Shown here: positions 23,590 to 35,000 of the stretch, piece by piece
How positions within the stretch are numbered: position 1 is the stretch's first letter
Layout: every line of letters begins with the position of its first letter
Assembly (NCBI GenBank): GCA_011033025.1
Contig: WFMF01000136.1
Span: 310,001 to 374,000, forward strand
Origin: Beroe forskalii
Lineage: Eukaryota; Ctenophora; Nuda; Beroida; Beroidae
Direction: 5' to 3'
DNA length: 64,000 bases
Translations under genes and position numbers: made by a program
Notes under the pieces: generated by a model
What the model was told of the DNA's origin: nothing
Seen by the model: the letters and a program-made list of their open reading frames with translations, nothing else
The model's database searches: none

Positions 23590-26500
23590 TAGGGTGCGCC
23601 CTTTTTTCAAATTTTTTTGGGCTCAATGGTCCACTGGTAGATCTCAGTGAGCTGATCACGAATATATCAAGTTTTTTGAAATTGGACAATGCCTTCCTTG
23701 TCCGCAGGGCCTTTTTTGTGTTTCGTGACGTCATGTCACGTGTCATATCACGTGACCCGTCTGCTAGTACTTTGTGCGCTGGTTGCTTATACTGATTGTT
23801 ATACTGTGCGCGTTCGCGGATCTGTGATCTGATGGCAGAGGAATTGTAGGAATTGCTTATGGCAGTGGCTGGGTCCACTGTTTCAACTTTTAAAGCTTAC
23901 CAATACTATAATACTGAAGACCAGCTTCTGAAGAAACGCATGAACTTATAATCCAGATCGCGATCGAGTTTGTTTCTTTGTTTAATATCTTAACACTTCA
24001 ACACGAGCGGATTCGACTAAGCAGATTTAGCAAAATTTAGGCAGCATCAAGTAAACGAGAGAACAAAAGAGTCAAGAAATCTAAGAAAACTCAAAGTACC
24101 TAAGCGGATCCGCTAAGCTACTGCTAAGCGGATCCGCTTAGCTACTGTTAAGCGGATCCGCTTAGCTACTGTTAAGCGGATCCGCTTAGCTTAGCGGATC
24201 CGCTTAGCTCAATGGATTCAGCTCAGTGGATTCAATATTCATCTGAGAGGATTCAGCTGACTGCCTGAGAGGATTCGGATTTGCGGACTCAGCTATTGCT
24301 GTGTAGATCTGCTAAGCTACTGCTAGTGCTAAGCGGATCCGCTTAGCTTAACGGATTCAGCTGTCCAGCTGAGAGGATTCAGTTTAGAGGATTCAGCTAT
24401 AGGCGGATTTAGCTGAAAGGATTGAGGTAATCGGATTCGGCTTAACGGATTCACTTTCAGCTGAAGGCAGATTCAGCTTAGCGGATTCAGTAGTGGATTC
24501 AGCTCAGAACTAGAAGATTCAGCTAAACGGATTCAGTCAAGTCGAGTCATTGATTCGTTGACCCGACTCTGTTTAGCGGATTCAGCTTGAGCTTGACCGA
24601 TCTGCCAAGCTACTGCTAGTGAAAAGCGGATCCGCTTAACTTAGCGGATTCAGCTGAGAGGATTCGGTTTATCGGATTTAGCTAAAAGCGGATATAGCTG
24701 AGAGGATTCAGGTAATCAGATACGGCTAAACGGATTCAGCTGAGAGCCGATTCAGCTTAGCCGTAGCGGATTCAGTCGAGTCGAGTCATCGATTCGTTGA
24801 CTCGACTCGACTCGACTCGACGACTCGACGACTCGACGACTCGACGACTCGACTCGACTCGACGACTCGACGACTCAACTCGACGACTCGACTCGACGAC
24901 TCGACGAGACAACTCGACTGGACAGCTCGACTCGACTGGACAACTTGACGATTCGAAGACCGGACGACTCGACGATTCGACGACTCAATTCGACGACTCA
25001 ATTCGACGACCCAATTCAACGACTTGATTCGACTCGACGACTCAAAGTCAACTCGATGGTACTCGACTCGACGACTCGATGACTCAAAAACTCGACTCGA
25101 CGGCTCGAAACGACTCGACGACTGGACTCGACGACTGGACACAAGTCGAGTCGTCAAGTCGAGTCCAGTCGAGTCGTCGAGTTGAGTTGTCGAGTTGAGT
25201 CGTCAATTGTCGAGTTGAGTTGTCGAGTTGAGTCGTCAATTCGTCGAGTTGAGTCGAGTCGAGTCGATTGAGTCGAGTCGAGTCGAGTCGAGTCGAGTCG
25301 TCAGATCGTCGAATCGTCGAATCGTCGGAGGAGTCGAGTCGTCAGTCGTCGAGTCGCCGAGCGTCGAGTCGTCGAGTCGTCGAGTTGAGTCGTCGAGTCG
25401 AGTCGATTGAGTCGAGTCGAGTCGAGTCGAGTCGAGTCGAGTCGTCGAATCGTCGAATCGTCGAATCGTCGAGTCGAGTCGAGTCGTCGAGTCGAGTCGA
25501 GTCGTCGAGTCGGGAGTCGAGTCGAGTCGTCGAGGTTGAGTCGTCGAGTCGTCGAGTCGTCGAGTCGTCGAGTCGTCGAGTCGTCGAGTCGTCGGGTCGA
25601 GTCGTCGAGTCGAGTCGTTGAGTCGTCGAGTCGAGTCGTCGAGTCGAGTCGTCGAGTCGAGTCGAGTCGTCGAGTCGAGTCGTCGAGTCGAGTCGTCGAG
25701 TCGTCGAGTCGTCGAGTCGTCGAGTCGTCGAGTCGTCGAGTCGAGTCGAGTCGTCGAGTCGAGTCGTCGAGATCGAGTCGTCGAGTCGAGTCGTCGAGTC
25801 GTCGAGTCGAGTCGTCGAGTCGAGTCGTTGAGTCGAGTCGTTGAGTCGTCGAGTCGAGTCGTCGAGTTGTCGAGTCGTCGAGTCGAGTCGTTGAGTCGAG
25901 TCGAGTCGTCGAGTCGAGTCGTCGAGCCGAGTCGTCGAGTCGTCGAGTCGAGTCGAGTCGTCAAGTCGAGTCGAGGCGAGTCGTCGAGTCGAGTCGAGTC
26001 GTCGAGTCAAGTCGCCGAGTCGCGTCGTCGAGTCGAGTCGTTTGATCGAGTCGAGTCGTCGAGTCGAGTCGTCGAGTCGAGTCGAGTCGATTCGAGTCGA
26101 TTCGAGTCGAGTCGATTCGAGTCGATTCGCTTCGAGTCGATTCGAGTCGAGTCGAGTCGTCGAGTCGAATCGAGTCTTCGATTTGTCGAGTCGAATCGAG
26201 TTGTCGAGTCGTCAACTAAAGTCGAGTACCGTCGAGTTGTGTACCGTCGAGTCGAGTACCGTCGAGTCGAGTACCGTCGAGTCGAGTACCGTCGAGTCGA
26301 GTACCGTCGAGTCGAGTACCGTCGAGTCGAGTACCGTCGAGTCGAGTCCAGTCGTCGAGTCGTTGACTCGACTCGACTGAATCCGCTAAGCTGAATCAGC
26401 TCTCAGCTGAATCGGTTTAGCCGTATCTGATTACCTGAATCCTCTCAGCTATATCCGCTTTTAGCTAAATCCGATAAACCGAATCCTCTCAGCTAGCCGA

Positions 26501-27522
26501 ATCCGCTGGAGCCGCGGATCCATTAGCACTAGCAGTAGCTTAGCAGATCGGTCAAGCTCAAGCTGAATCATAACCGAGTCGGGTCAACGAATCGATGACT
26601 CGACTTGACTGAATCCGTTTAGCTGAATCTTCTAGTTCTGAGCTGAATCCACTACTGAATCCGCTGTTGAATCTGCCTTCAGCTGAAAGTGAACTGTTGG
26701 CCGAATCCGATTACCTGAATCCTTTTCAGCTAAATCCGCCCATAGCTGAATCCTCTAAACCGAATCCTCTCAGCTTAATCCGTTAAGTTGGCGGATCCGC
26801 TTGCTACTAGCAGTAGCTTAGCAGATCCACACAGCAATAGCTGAATCCGCAAAAATCATCCTCTCAGGCAGTCATTGAATCCTCTCAGATGAATTTGAAT
26901 CCGCTGAGCTGAATCTATTGAGCTAAGCGGATCCGCTAAGCTGCTGGATCCGCTTAGTAGTAAGCGGATCCGCTTAGCAGCAGCTTAGCGGATCCGCTTA
27001 GGTACTTTGAGTTTTCTAGATTCTTGACTCTTTTGTTCTCTCGTTTACTTGATGCTGCCATCTTTGAGTACGGCTAAATCTGCTTAGTCGAACTGCCTTT
27101 GTGCTGGAAGTATTAAGAGATTAAACAAAGAAACAAACTCGATCGCGATCTGGATTATAAGTTCATGCGTTTCTTCAGAAGCTGGTCTTCAGTATTATAG
27201 TATTGGTGAGCTAATTAAAAGTTGAAACAGTGGACCCAGCCACTGCCATAAGCAATTCTTACAATTCCTCTGCCATCAGATCACAGATCCGCGAACGCGC
27301 ACAGTATAACAATCGCGCGCGCGGAAGCAACCAGCGCACAAAGTACTAGCAGACGGGTCACGTGATATGACACGTGACATGACGTCACGAAACACAAAAA
27401 GGCCCTGCGGACAACGAAGGCATTGTCCAATTTCAAAAAACTTGATATATTCGTGATCAGCTCACTGAGATCTACCAGTGGACCATTGAGCCCAAAAAAC
27501 TTTGAAAAAAGGGCGCACCCTA
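23590..27522. mobile_element. Large (3.9-kb) foldback transposon
   Basis: Left end TAGGGTGCGCCCTTTTTTC, right end GAAAAAAGGGCGCACCCTA. The outer ~500 bp of each arm pair closely (for example CACGTGACATGACGTCACG against its complement). Inside come shared blocks rich in the palindrome AAGCGGATCCGCTT and GGATTCAGCT-type repeats, then a CGACT-rich core that switches strand at about 25143. The whole element is an imperfect palindrome with no transposase. It lies between the CDP-DAG synthase and UBE4B genes. Confidence 0.9.
24783..26370. repeat. CGACT/AGTCG simple satellite core with strand switch
   Basis: From 24783 to ~25142 the + strand is CGACT-rich (ACTCGACGACTCG units). From ~25143 to 26370 it is the complement (GTCGAGTCGTCGA). 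The right block is about 3.5 times longer than the left. Units mix 5- and 8-bp periods; near 26220-26345 the unit becomes GTACCGTCGAGTCGA. Long open frames here are repeat artefacts. Confidence 0.9.
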
Positions 27523-27534
27523 GTCACTTGCTCA

Positions 27535-27865
27535 TTTGTCTGACGTCGTCAGACCCATTATTTAAAATTTATTTTAGATAACTCAGCGAGTCGTGGCGAG
27601 CTCGACGGACGTTGCCCCGTCTATTTCTTCTGACTCAGACTGGATGGCTATCAAGAAGGCTGCAAAGTGAAGTTGCAAAGCGAGGTTGCAAAGTGACGTC
27701 CGCGTCCAAATGTGGAACGTTGCGCCGCGCCATCCTACGATGGCGATATACCGACATGTCCCTAGAAATCCTATGTCGGCATATAGTATTAGTCCGCTGT
27801 CGGCATTAAGTATGGGTACCGCGCTTCGCGCGCGCGAGGGGGTCAGGCAGCGTCTGACAATTGCT
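27535..27865. repeat. MITE of the GTCAGAC family
   Basis: Bounded by GTCTGACGTCGTCAGAC at the left and GGGGTCAGGCAGCGTCTGAC at the right, with GCGCTTCGCGCGCGCG inside, as in the block at 4117-4226. No coding potential. Confidence 0.5.
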
Positions 27866-28119
27866 CATCGTATTCATTATGGGGAGCATTGAGCAGGCAT
27901 CATTTGAAACAAATTGAAAACAATTCAAATGTAGTCATGAACTCAAAGTCAAATATTCCCTTTCACAAAATCTTTTTCCAAATTAAATCTTAAACTATAA
28001 AACTACAAAATTATTGGCTTTACTTTAAAATTAAATGACATTGGTAAACGAAGTTATATAACCCGTACCAATACCATCTTGTTTACATTTTAATATTATC
28101 ATTCAAATAACTTGTTACG

Positions 28120-28250
28120 TAGATGTTGCGAGTTTTGAGAACGCCCTTACCTCTGAAATTTCCACATGTCCGCCATTAGTGTACGAGAGTGATACTGATT
28201 TGACTGGTTCATTATCAGAATCTCATTTCTCGAACTCGCAACACCTATGT
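28120..28250. mobile_element. ~130-bp MITE
   Basis: Ends AGATGTTGCGAGTT and AACTCGCAACACCT form terminal inverted repeats around a short non-coding centre. Confidence 0.55.
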
Positions 28251-28392
28251 TTAACAATTCAAAACTAAACCAATTCAAAATCAATATGTCAAACAAAAAC
28301 CATTTCATAGATGAAATTTAACATCAGCAAGAATATTTCACGTGCCAGAGTATCCATAGTGAAAGAAATCAAAATTCTTCCACTTTTAGGTT

Positions 28393-28965
28393 CGTTTATA
28401 CTGCCGCGATTTGGAAAAAGAAAGTAACTAGCATGACCTTCGTTTCCAGATAATCACACTTTTGCGTTTCACATTTTTTCGGCAATATATTTTAGGATAA
28501 ATATGGTGAAATTCATATATACTGAGAGATGAATGATCATAAATTCTCGCTAGCTCATTTACATTTCTATTCAATAATCAGTGCATCTACAGTAATGGAT
28601 TAATTGCTAATGATTTGAAAGAAATGTAGACTAAAACTGCAGTTACTTCCTTTTTCTGGGACATTTGTCAGTTACTTCCTTTTATCCTGAAACAGCCCAC
28701 CAAACTATGTCCAGTAAAGGAAGTTACTACCACATTTTCAAGATTTATCTGGAAAAAGGAAGTATCTATGTAAGATAACAAAATCCATAAATTGTTCTCA
28801 AAAATGTCAGTTACTTCTTTTAAAGTTTTTTCAAGAGCATTTCCCATTCAAATGACCTAGCTCATCTTGTAGAGCTCAACGAGCTGAAAATTTTGGTACC
28901 CATATCTCCAAAACTTCAAAATTTGCAGTTACTTCCTTTTACCAGATCACGGCAGTATATTCACC
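28393..28965. mobile_element. ~570-bp MITE with AGTTACTTCCTTTT repeats
   Basis: Left arm TATACTGCCGCGATTTGG pairs with right arm CCAGATCACGGCAGTATA. Inside, the motif AGTTACTTCCTTTT occurs several times in both orientations. Non-coding. It lies 3' of UBE4B. Confidence 0.6.
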
Positions 28966-29096
28966 ACCAACCACGTCCTTTCATTTTAATTTATAAAGTT
29001 TAATGATACGTAACGAACATCTCCCAACCACGATGTCGATAGTTAAATCCCCCATCCACACAGCAGGATAGGACAAGGTCGAAGGTGTCCGCCTGG

Positions 29097-32000
29097 CTAC
29101 CCGGGCTTGGTTCTCATTTCCGCCAACTGCTCCGTTTTCCAGGTCTCAATCTGTGCTTTGAGCTCCTCCTGGGGGATGACATCACTCATTTGGAGGGGCT
29201 GGCGGTTGAAAGGGTCAATGGGGTCGCTGAGAAGGTGCTTGGCGATCACGCACCGGTCCACCACGACACGGGAGGTGGGCAGGAGGACGGGCTCGCTCAT
29301 CAGCGTACCTGGGAAGAGAATCATGTCAATCTGAACGATTGTTAGGACGGCCGGTGGAACCATAGTAACCCAGATACTATCAGTAGCATGAAAAGTGAAA
29401 ACACCACACCGATTATTACATTGTCTCACCTAATATAGGGTCGATGAAGTGAAACTATAGACCCACCTAATATAGGGTCGATGAAGTCTGAGGGCGCCTC
29501 TTCAGCTAAGAGTTCCTCATCTTGCTGTTGAGTCACTTGGCCCTCTGCCAACACATGCACCTGAGGAGGAGGAGTAACTCAGGGAAAGTGTACGGAGTAT
29601 TCATACACACAGTATGTCTCACATGTCTCCCATTTTAAAATCAACATATCACCCAGAAGATTATAACAAAAACTGATCCTTTTCAGCGTCTCGGAAAGAA
29701 ATGACATCACTCTCAACTTGCTAATTTAGTACTTTAGTATCATTGATATACGTCACGTGATAGTAAATACCCTCTACGCACATGTTGTATGCCAGCTATG
29801 ACATCTTCACCCGCGTTGAGTTTCCTAAGTTTTGCGGAGGTATCGTGGAACAGCTGGGGGTGGTAGGATCTCCCGTCCCGGGGAATAGCACTGACAAAGG
29901 ACGGCTCGCTGGACAGGTTGATGTAGATACCAGCTATGGACTGCAGCAACTTTCCCGGCTTGAACTTAACTTCGTCCAGATTACGAACCTGAAAACCGTT
30001 CACATGTTAGGCATTCGTTTAAAACTTGCTCCCTCAGATGTGTTCCATCTTTTAGCAGATTTAGTTTTTACCACCCCTACATGTTACATGAAGCAATTAA
30101 TCATAAAAACCTCCGAACATGTCCGTTCCCCCTTTTTACTGCTACCAATAAACAAGACAAATCACGCGAGTACAACTACTCTGTAAGTTGTGGTTTGTAG
30201 ATTGAAATTACCTTGTATTTAGTCTGCGTGTTGCCCACGAGTTCCTTCAAGTAGTAGTTGAGCATAGTGACGAGTGTATCCACCAAGAGGGGAGTAACAC
30301 ACGCATACGTCACGTCGTGGTGATCTGACTCACTCATCCCATCACACCTGAGGACGTTGTTGTCAAGCTCATCAAAGGTCAGAAGCAACACGTCGAAAGA
30401 ACAGAGCATTGTCCCAAAGCCCCTGTTCGGACGGTTTTTATTCAGGAACTCTTTTTCCTTCGTCTATGTTAAAGATTGTGGCTATGTATTGCAATCGGAA
30501 GTCCTGATTTACCTTGCTAGCCCTTTTCACCTCCTATTTGGCGTGTTGCATTCGACCTATGAGCACACATAGCAGTAAACAGTGTTGTGTTAACATACAA
30601 CAGCTGTTTAAGAGCCACTAACAAGGATTTTATACCAAGTTGGCAACAACCTATAAACTCACAGCTCAATAAATTCAGACCATTTAAAATCTCTACCTTG
30701 CAGTCATGTAGTTCAGACAGTTGACAGTCTCGAAAGCTAGGATATTGTGAGAGGTACACATCCGCTTGAGTTCTGCCAGGGTAGAGAGTTTAGACTGGCG
30801 TGTGGCCTGATCCAGCTCGCTCCACCCTCTCTCATCGTCCTGCTCCACCTCTATCTTCTTGATCTGGAGGGGCACAAGTTGACACTGACTCATACACCGT
30901 GTTACAACGATGGAGGAAACAAGTCAACACTCAGACACCATGTTATAATGTAGACGTGATATGAACACCAGAGAAATGAACTGGAGAGGGGGGGGCTAAC
31001 TCACCTCTTCAAGATTCCGCAGGGCCTCATCCAGGAGGAAGTTAGCATCGTTCAGGAGAAGTTTCAGGAACCTAGTGAAGAGGACAGTGGTGTCCTCCTC
31101 TTTCCCTGCAACCTCAGCGCTCAAAGCGCACACGTTGAAGGAGGAAAGTGGCCAAACGTACTGAAGCAACTCGAATATGTGAAACCTGAAGAGATCAACA
31201 GTTCTACACAGTCTGACAGACCACTGGCAACTGACTGAGCTAGCACTAAAAAATAGTAGAATGCCAAGGGGGGAATTTCGGGCCCAGCTAAAATAGAAAA
31301 TTCAGGGAGCTTTTCCATGCAATCGTTCTTGAATAATTAGTTTTTGTTACTTTACAGTTTACCAAAGATTTTAGTTTCATAAATAACTCGGGTTATATAA
31401 AAAAAAGTGGGATGTATCGTAAATCGTAATGGGGTGATAACTCATATGAAATATCACTATTTAGAGCAATCTTCAATATCGTCTACATTCTTACCGGTAT
31501 TGAAACTTGTGTTCGAACTGTGCGGTGTGTTCTATGTCTACGAAGAGAGAAAGCAGGACAGAACCAAGCCGTTCTTTAGCCAACAGATTGGAGGCAAGTG
31601 CAGCTTCCCTGATAAATTAAATAAATTTTTAGGCGATTTTAATGATTATGCAATACGTCAACGTTGTTTTGGGAAAGAATTACTTTCCTTTTCAAAAGAA
31701 GGATCTCAAAACCCACTTAAATTTCCGTTTGACTTTGGTTAACATGGCAGGAAATGACGTTTCACGCGTCATTCAATTATTGTTGTGCTGCGCGCATGGC
31801 AATGTGGCGATTTATGCCGCGCGTACCATGCGCGCGCCGCGCTAAATGACATTGGCGTCAGGAGCCACTGTACGCTTAGCAAGCACTAAACGCATTTTTT
31901 GCTAGTACAAAAAGATGCGATGAGTTCATTCATGGCAAAATCTGTGGGCAGAGTAGCGCGTATCGGGATAAATTGACTTAACTTATCATATTACCGATTG

Positions 32001-35000
32001 ATAGTAGGCACTGACGACTTGGATCGTTCATTCGGGATGAAAACTGTAAGTGCCTCGATGATTTCAGCTCGGATGTGAGGATTGGGGACCCAAGATTTGT
32101 TGCAAAACAACACCAGGAATGTCACAAAGTAGTCCATAGACTGAAAGTCCTCCAAAATCGCTTCAGCAAAGTACCTCACGTTTATAAGAAACTGGCATGT
32201 TGCAGATATGAAATAACTTGGAATCATTGCCAATGTTTTGGAAGGAGCAGTCGGCACACATTCAATGGTTCTCTTCGGGTCAACATTCGTGACTTGATCA
32301 GCAGACGTTGACAGAATTGATAACCAATTGCAAGAAGAGGCGTAGAACAGGAGAACGTTTTTACTCATTTCTGGGTGGAGAAGATGTGTCTTTACTTCTA
32401 ACTGCTCAACAAACAAAGTTTCAAACCTATCTCTGACGCTGCCATCAATGTTAAGAGGGCTACTGCCCATATCTTGGATTAACCCTTGGGTTTCCATCAG
32501 CGACTTCATGAGTCTCTTATACTTGTCAAATGGAGAGATGTACGCCAGCTGCAAGGCACGATGCGTTAGATGAAAGCATGTTGTGATGAAGTTGAATTGT
32601 TCCGGGTCCCCCAGTTCGCAGAGTTCGTCTTTCGTTATCTCTAATCCATCGATCTTATCGAGAATTTTATCCTCGTGTGGTTGGGGGAACAACGATCTCG
32701 AACCGGGGCTACAAAACCTGACATCGAGCGTTGTCAGCTTGGGGTTGAGTGGACCCAGGAATGGTGTGCAGAGTTTCAGCAGGACTCTGGCAAGGTTTAA
32801 CATGAAACCGTCAGACGAGCCGCTGCCCGCAACGAAACTTGCAACAAGCTTCGCTTTATTACGGTTTGCTTCCAAACACACCTTGATCCATTCGAGAACT
32901 TGCTGCTTGGTAGGTGATTTGATCAGGTTGTAAAACAGTCTGCTCGTTAGGGTTTGGAGTGTTTCTATCATTGACTGGTACTGACTTGAACTGTGCTGAA
33001 ATGAGAAAACAAAAATGAATTTCAACATTTATTACACGCTTAGAAAATAGCAAATAGACATAGTCAAATAAATATCAAGAGAGGCATGCATTTCCGCCTG
33101 ACAGCGCTTAAATAGTGGCAAAAATTGGGTATTAAACAGAAGCTATTGAGTTAATTGTTCTGTTTTCAGAAGGAGCGAACCTATTCCAGTTCATTCTAAA
33201 GAAAAGGAGTATCAGTAAGACACGTCAGATACCTGAGCTATATCATGAGTGTTGATGACCCCTCGGTTGAAGTAAGGAGATACATATCTCCGGGTTTGTA
33301 GGATGGTATTCTCCCGAATGGTGGAGCACCTCAGGAATCTCCCCAGTAAGGTACCATGGTACGCAGCACCATCGTCAGGGTTACCAGGCAACCACTCTGG
33401 TAGGGAAGTTACCACCTGGGAGTATTATTATTATTCGTTAATAAGTTACATTTCAAGTAGTGTGACTAAATCGTTCATTCGGGCATGCTACAGATCTAAG
33501 GAAAAGACGACCTTATAAGTTTAGACATTTGTGAATTGGCCGCCGTTTTTTGTTCACGATACAGAAAGATCTTATCTCCAGATAGAAAGGAGATTGAAAT
33601 GGTCATCTTCGAACATGCGGCTCATATATGGCATTCGAATACTTGTAGCTCGTAGTGTACATAAAGCTCAATTTGTATACAATGTATACAGCTGCAGCAT
33701 GTACATTGTACAATAACTATAAGCTATGTACTTATTTATATTGTATATTTACAATGTATGCCTACAATGCACTAACATTGTAAGCATTGCATCAGTATCA
33801 CGTACATTGTACAATATGTACATTGCACGTGTGTATTAAGGCCCTGGCAAGGGCCCAAAATTCAGGTGGAATCTATTCTTTAAAAAATCCCCCTCAAAAA
33901 TCCCCCCAAAAACGTCAATTTCAAATTTTGGGCTGCCAGGGTATAGTATACACGATGTAATGTTAGCATATTAAGGCCCTGGCAAGGGCCCAAAATTCAG
34001 GTGGAATCTATTCTTTAAAAATCCCCTCAAAAATCCCCCCAAAAACGTCAATTTCAAATTTTGGGCTGCCAGGGTATAGTATACACGATGTAATGTTAGC
34101 ATATATAATATTATTAAGGCCCTGGCAAGGGCCCAAAATTCAGGTGGAATCTATTCTTTAAAAATCCCCTCAAAAATCCCCCCAAAAACGTCAATTTCAA
34201 ATTTTGGGCTGCCAGGGTATAGTATACACGATGTAATGTTAGCATATCTTTAACATAAAATGAATTCACACGTGAATAATGTTTGTCTGTGCGGGCGCAC
34301 ACCATTAAATTTGAGCTTGCCAAGTAAATATCAAGAGAAACAAAGGCAAAAGGGAGAAATGAGGCGCCGTTGCTATGGAAAACAATTTTCGCACGTGCAG
34401 ATGATAATCAGTTCTTTGAGAGTGCTTTCTATTACGCTACTACTGTTAAATGTTGTGCTGCAGTTTTTGAACATTTGACATTCTTTTTACTTCAAATTCA
34501 AGATCTCAAGATGGACATAACTCGAATATAATCCAGATAGATGGTTTTCAAAAAGAACTGCGGTAGAGGTCGGCCGATAATCAATGCTCGGTTGGCGTAA
34601 ATGTAGTTTTAAATTAGCCGTCAAGATCAATTTAAGGTTTACAAAAGTTCTATTTAACCGAGTCGGATAATTTAGCAGATTACGAAGACCATTCCTGGCC
34701 TGGATCAATGTGATCATAACAAAGTTGTCCAATGACAGTAAGTTAGTCTGAGGATCACTATTTGTTATCAGAATCAACATCATGTTGCTATCAAAACGGA
34801 ACGTAGCAGGTCCATCATTTACATATTATTCTAGCAGGCCCAACGGGCCTGCTAGTATAATATAATATATATTATATAATATATAATATGAATACCACAT
34901 AGGGAGACGCTTTGGGACCCTTATTTAGAGGCCTATATCTCGAGAACCAAAAATAGTACAGAGGTGATCGACCCCACGTTTTACTCAGCTAAGGTGGAAC

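Noticed and set aside
24786-26394. Long open frames (up to 258 codons) on both strands
   Set aside because: They are products of the CGACT/AGTCG satellite, which lacks stops in several frames. The peptides are only repeated S-R-V-E or D-S-T-R patterns.
31407-31742. 111-codon + strand frame
   Set aside because: It overlaps a minus-strand UBE4B exon (31495-31608) that fits family alignment and phase on both sides, so it is a shadow.
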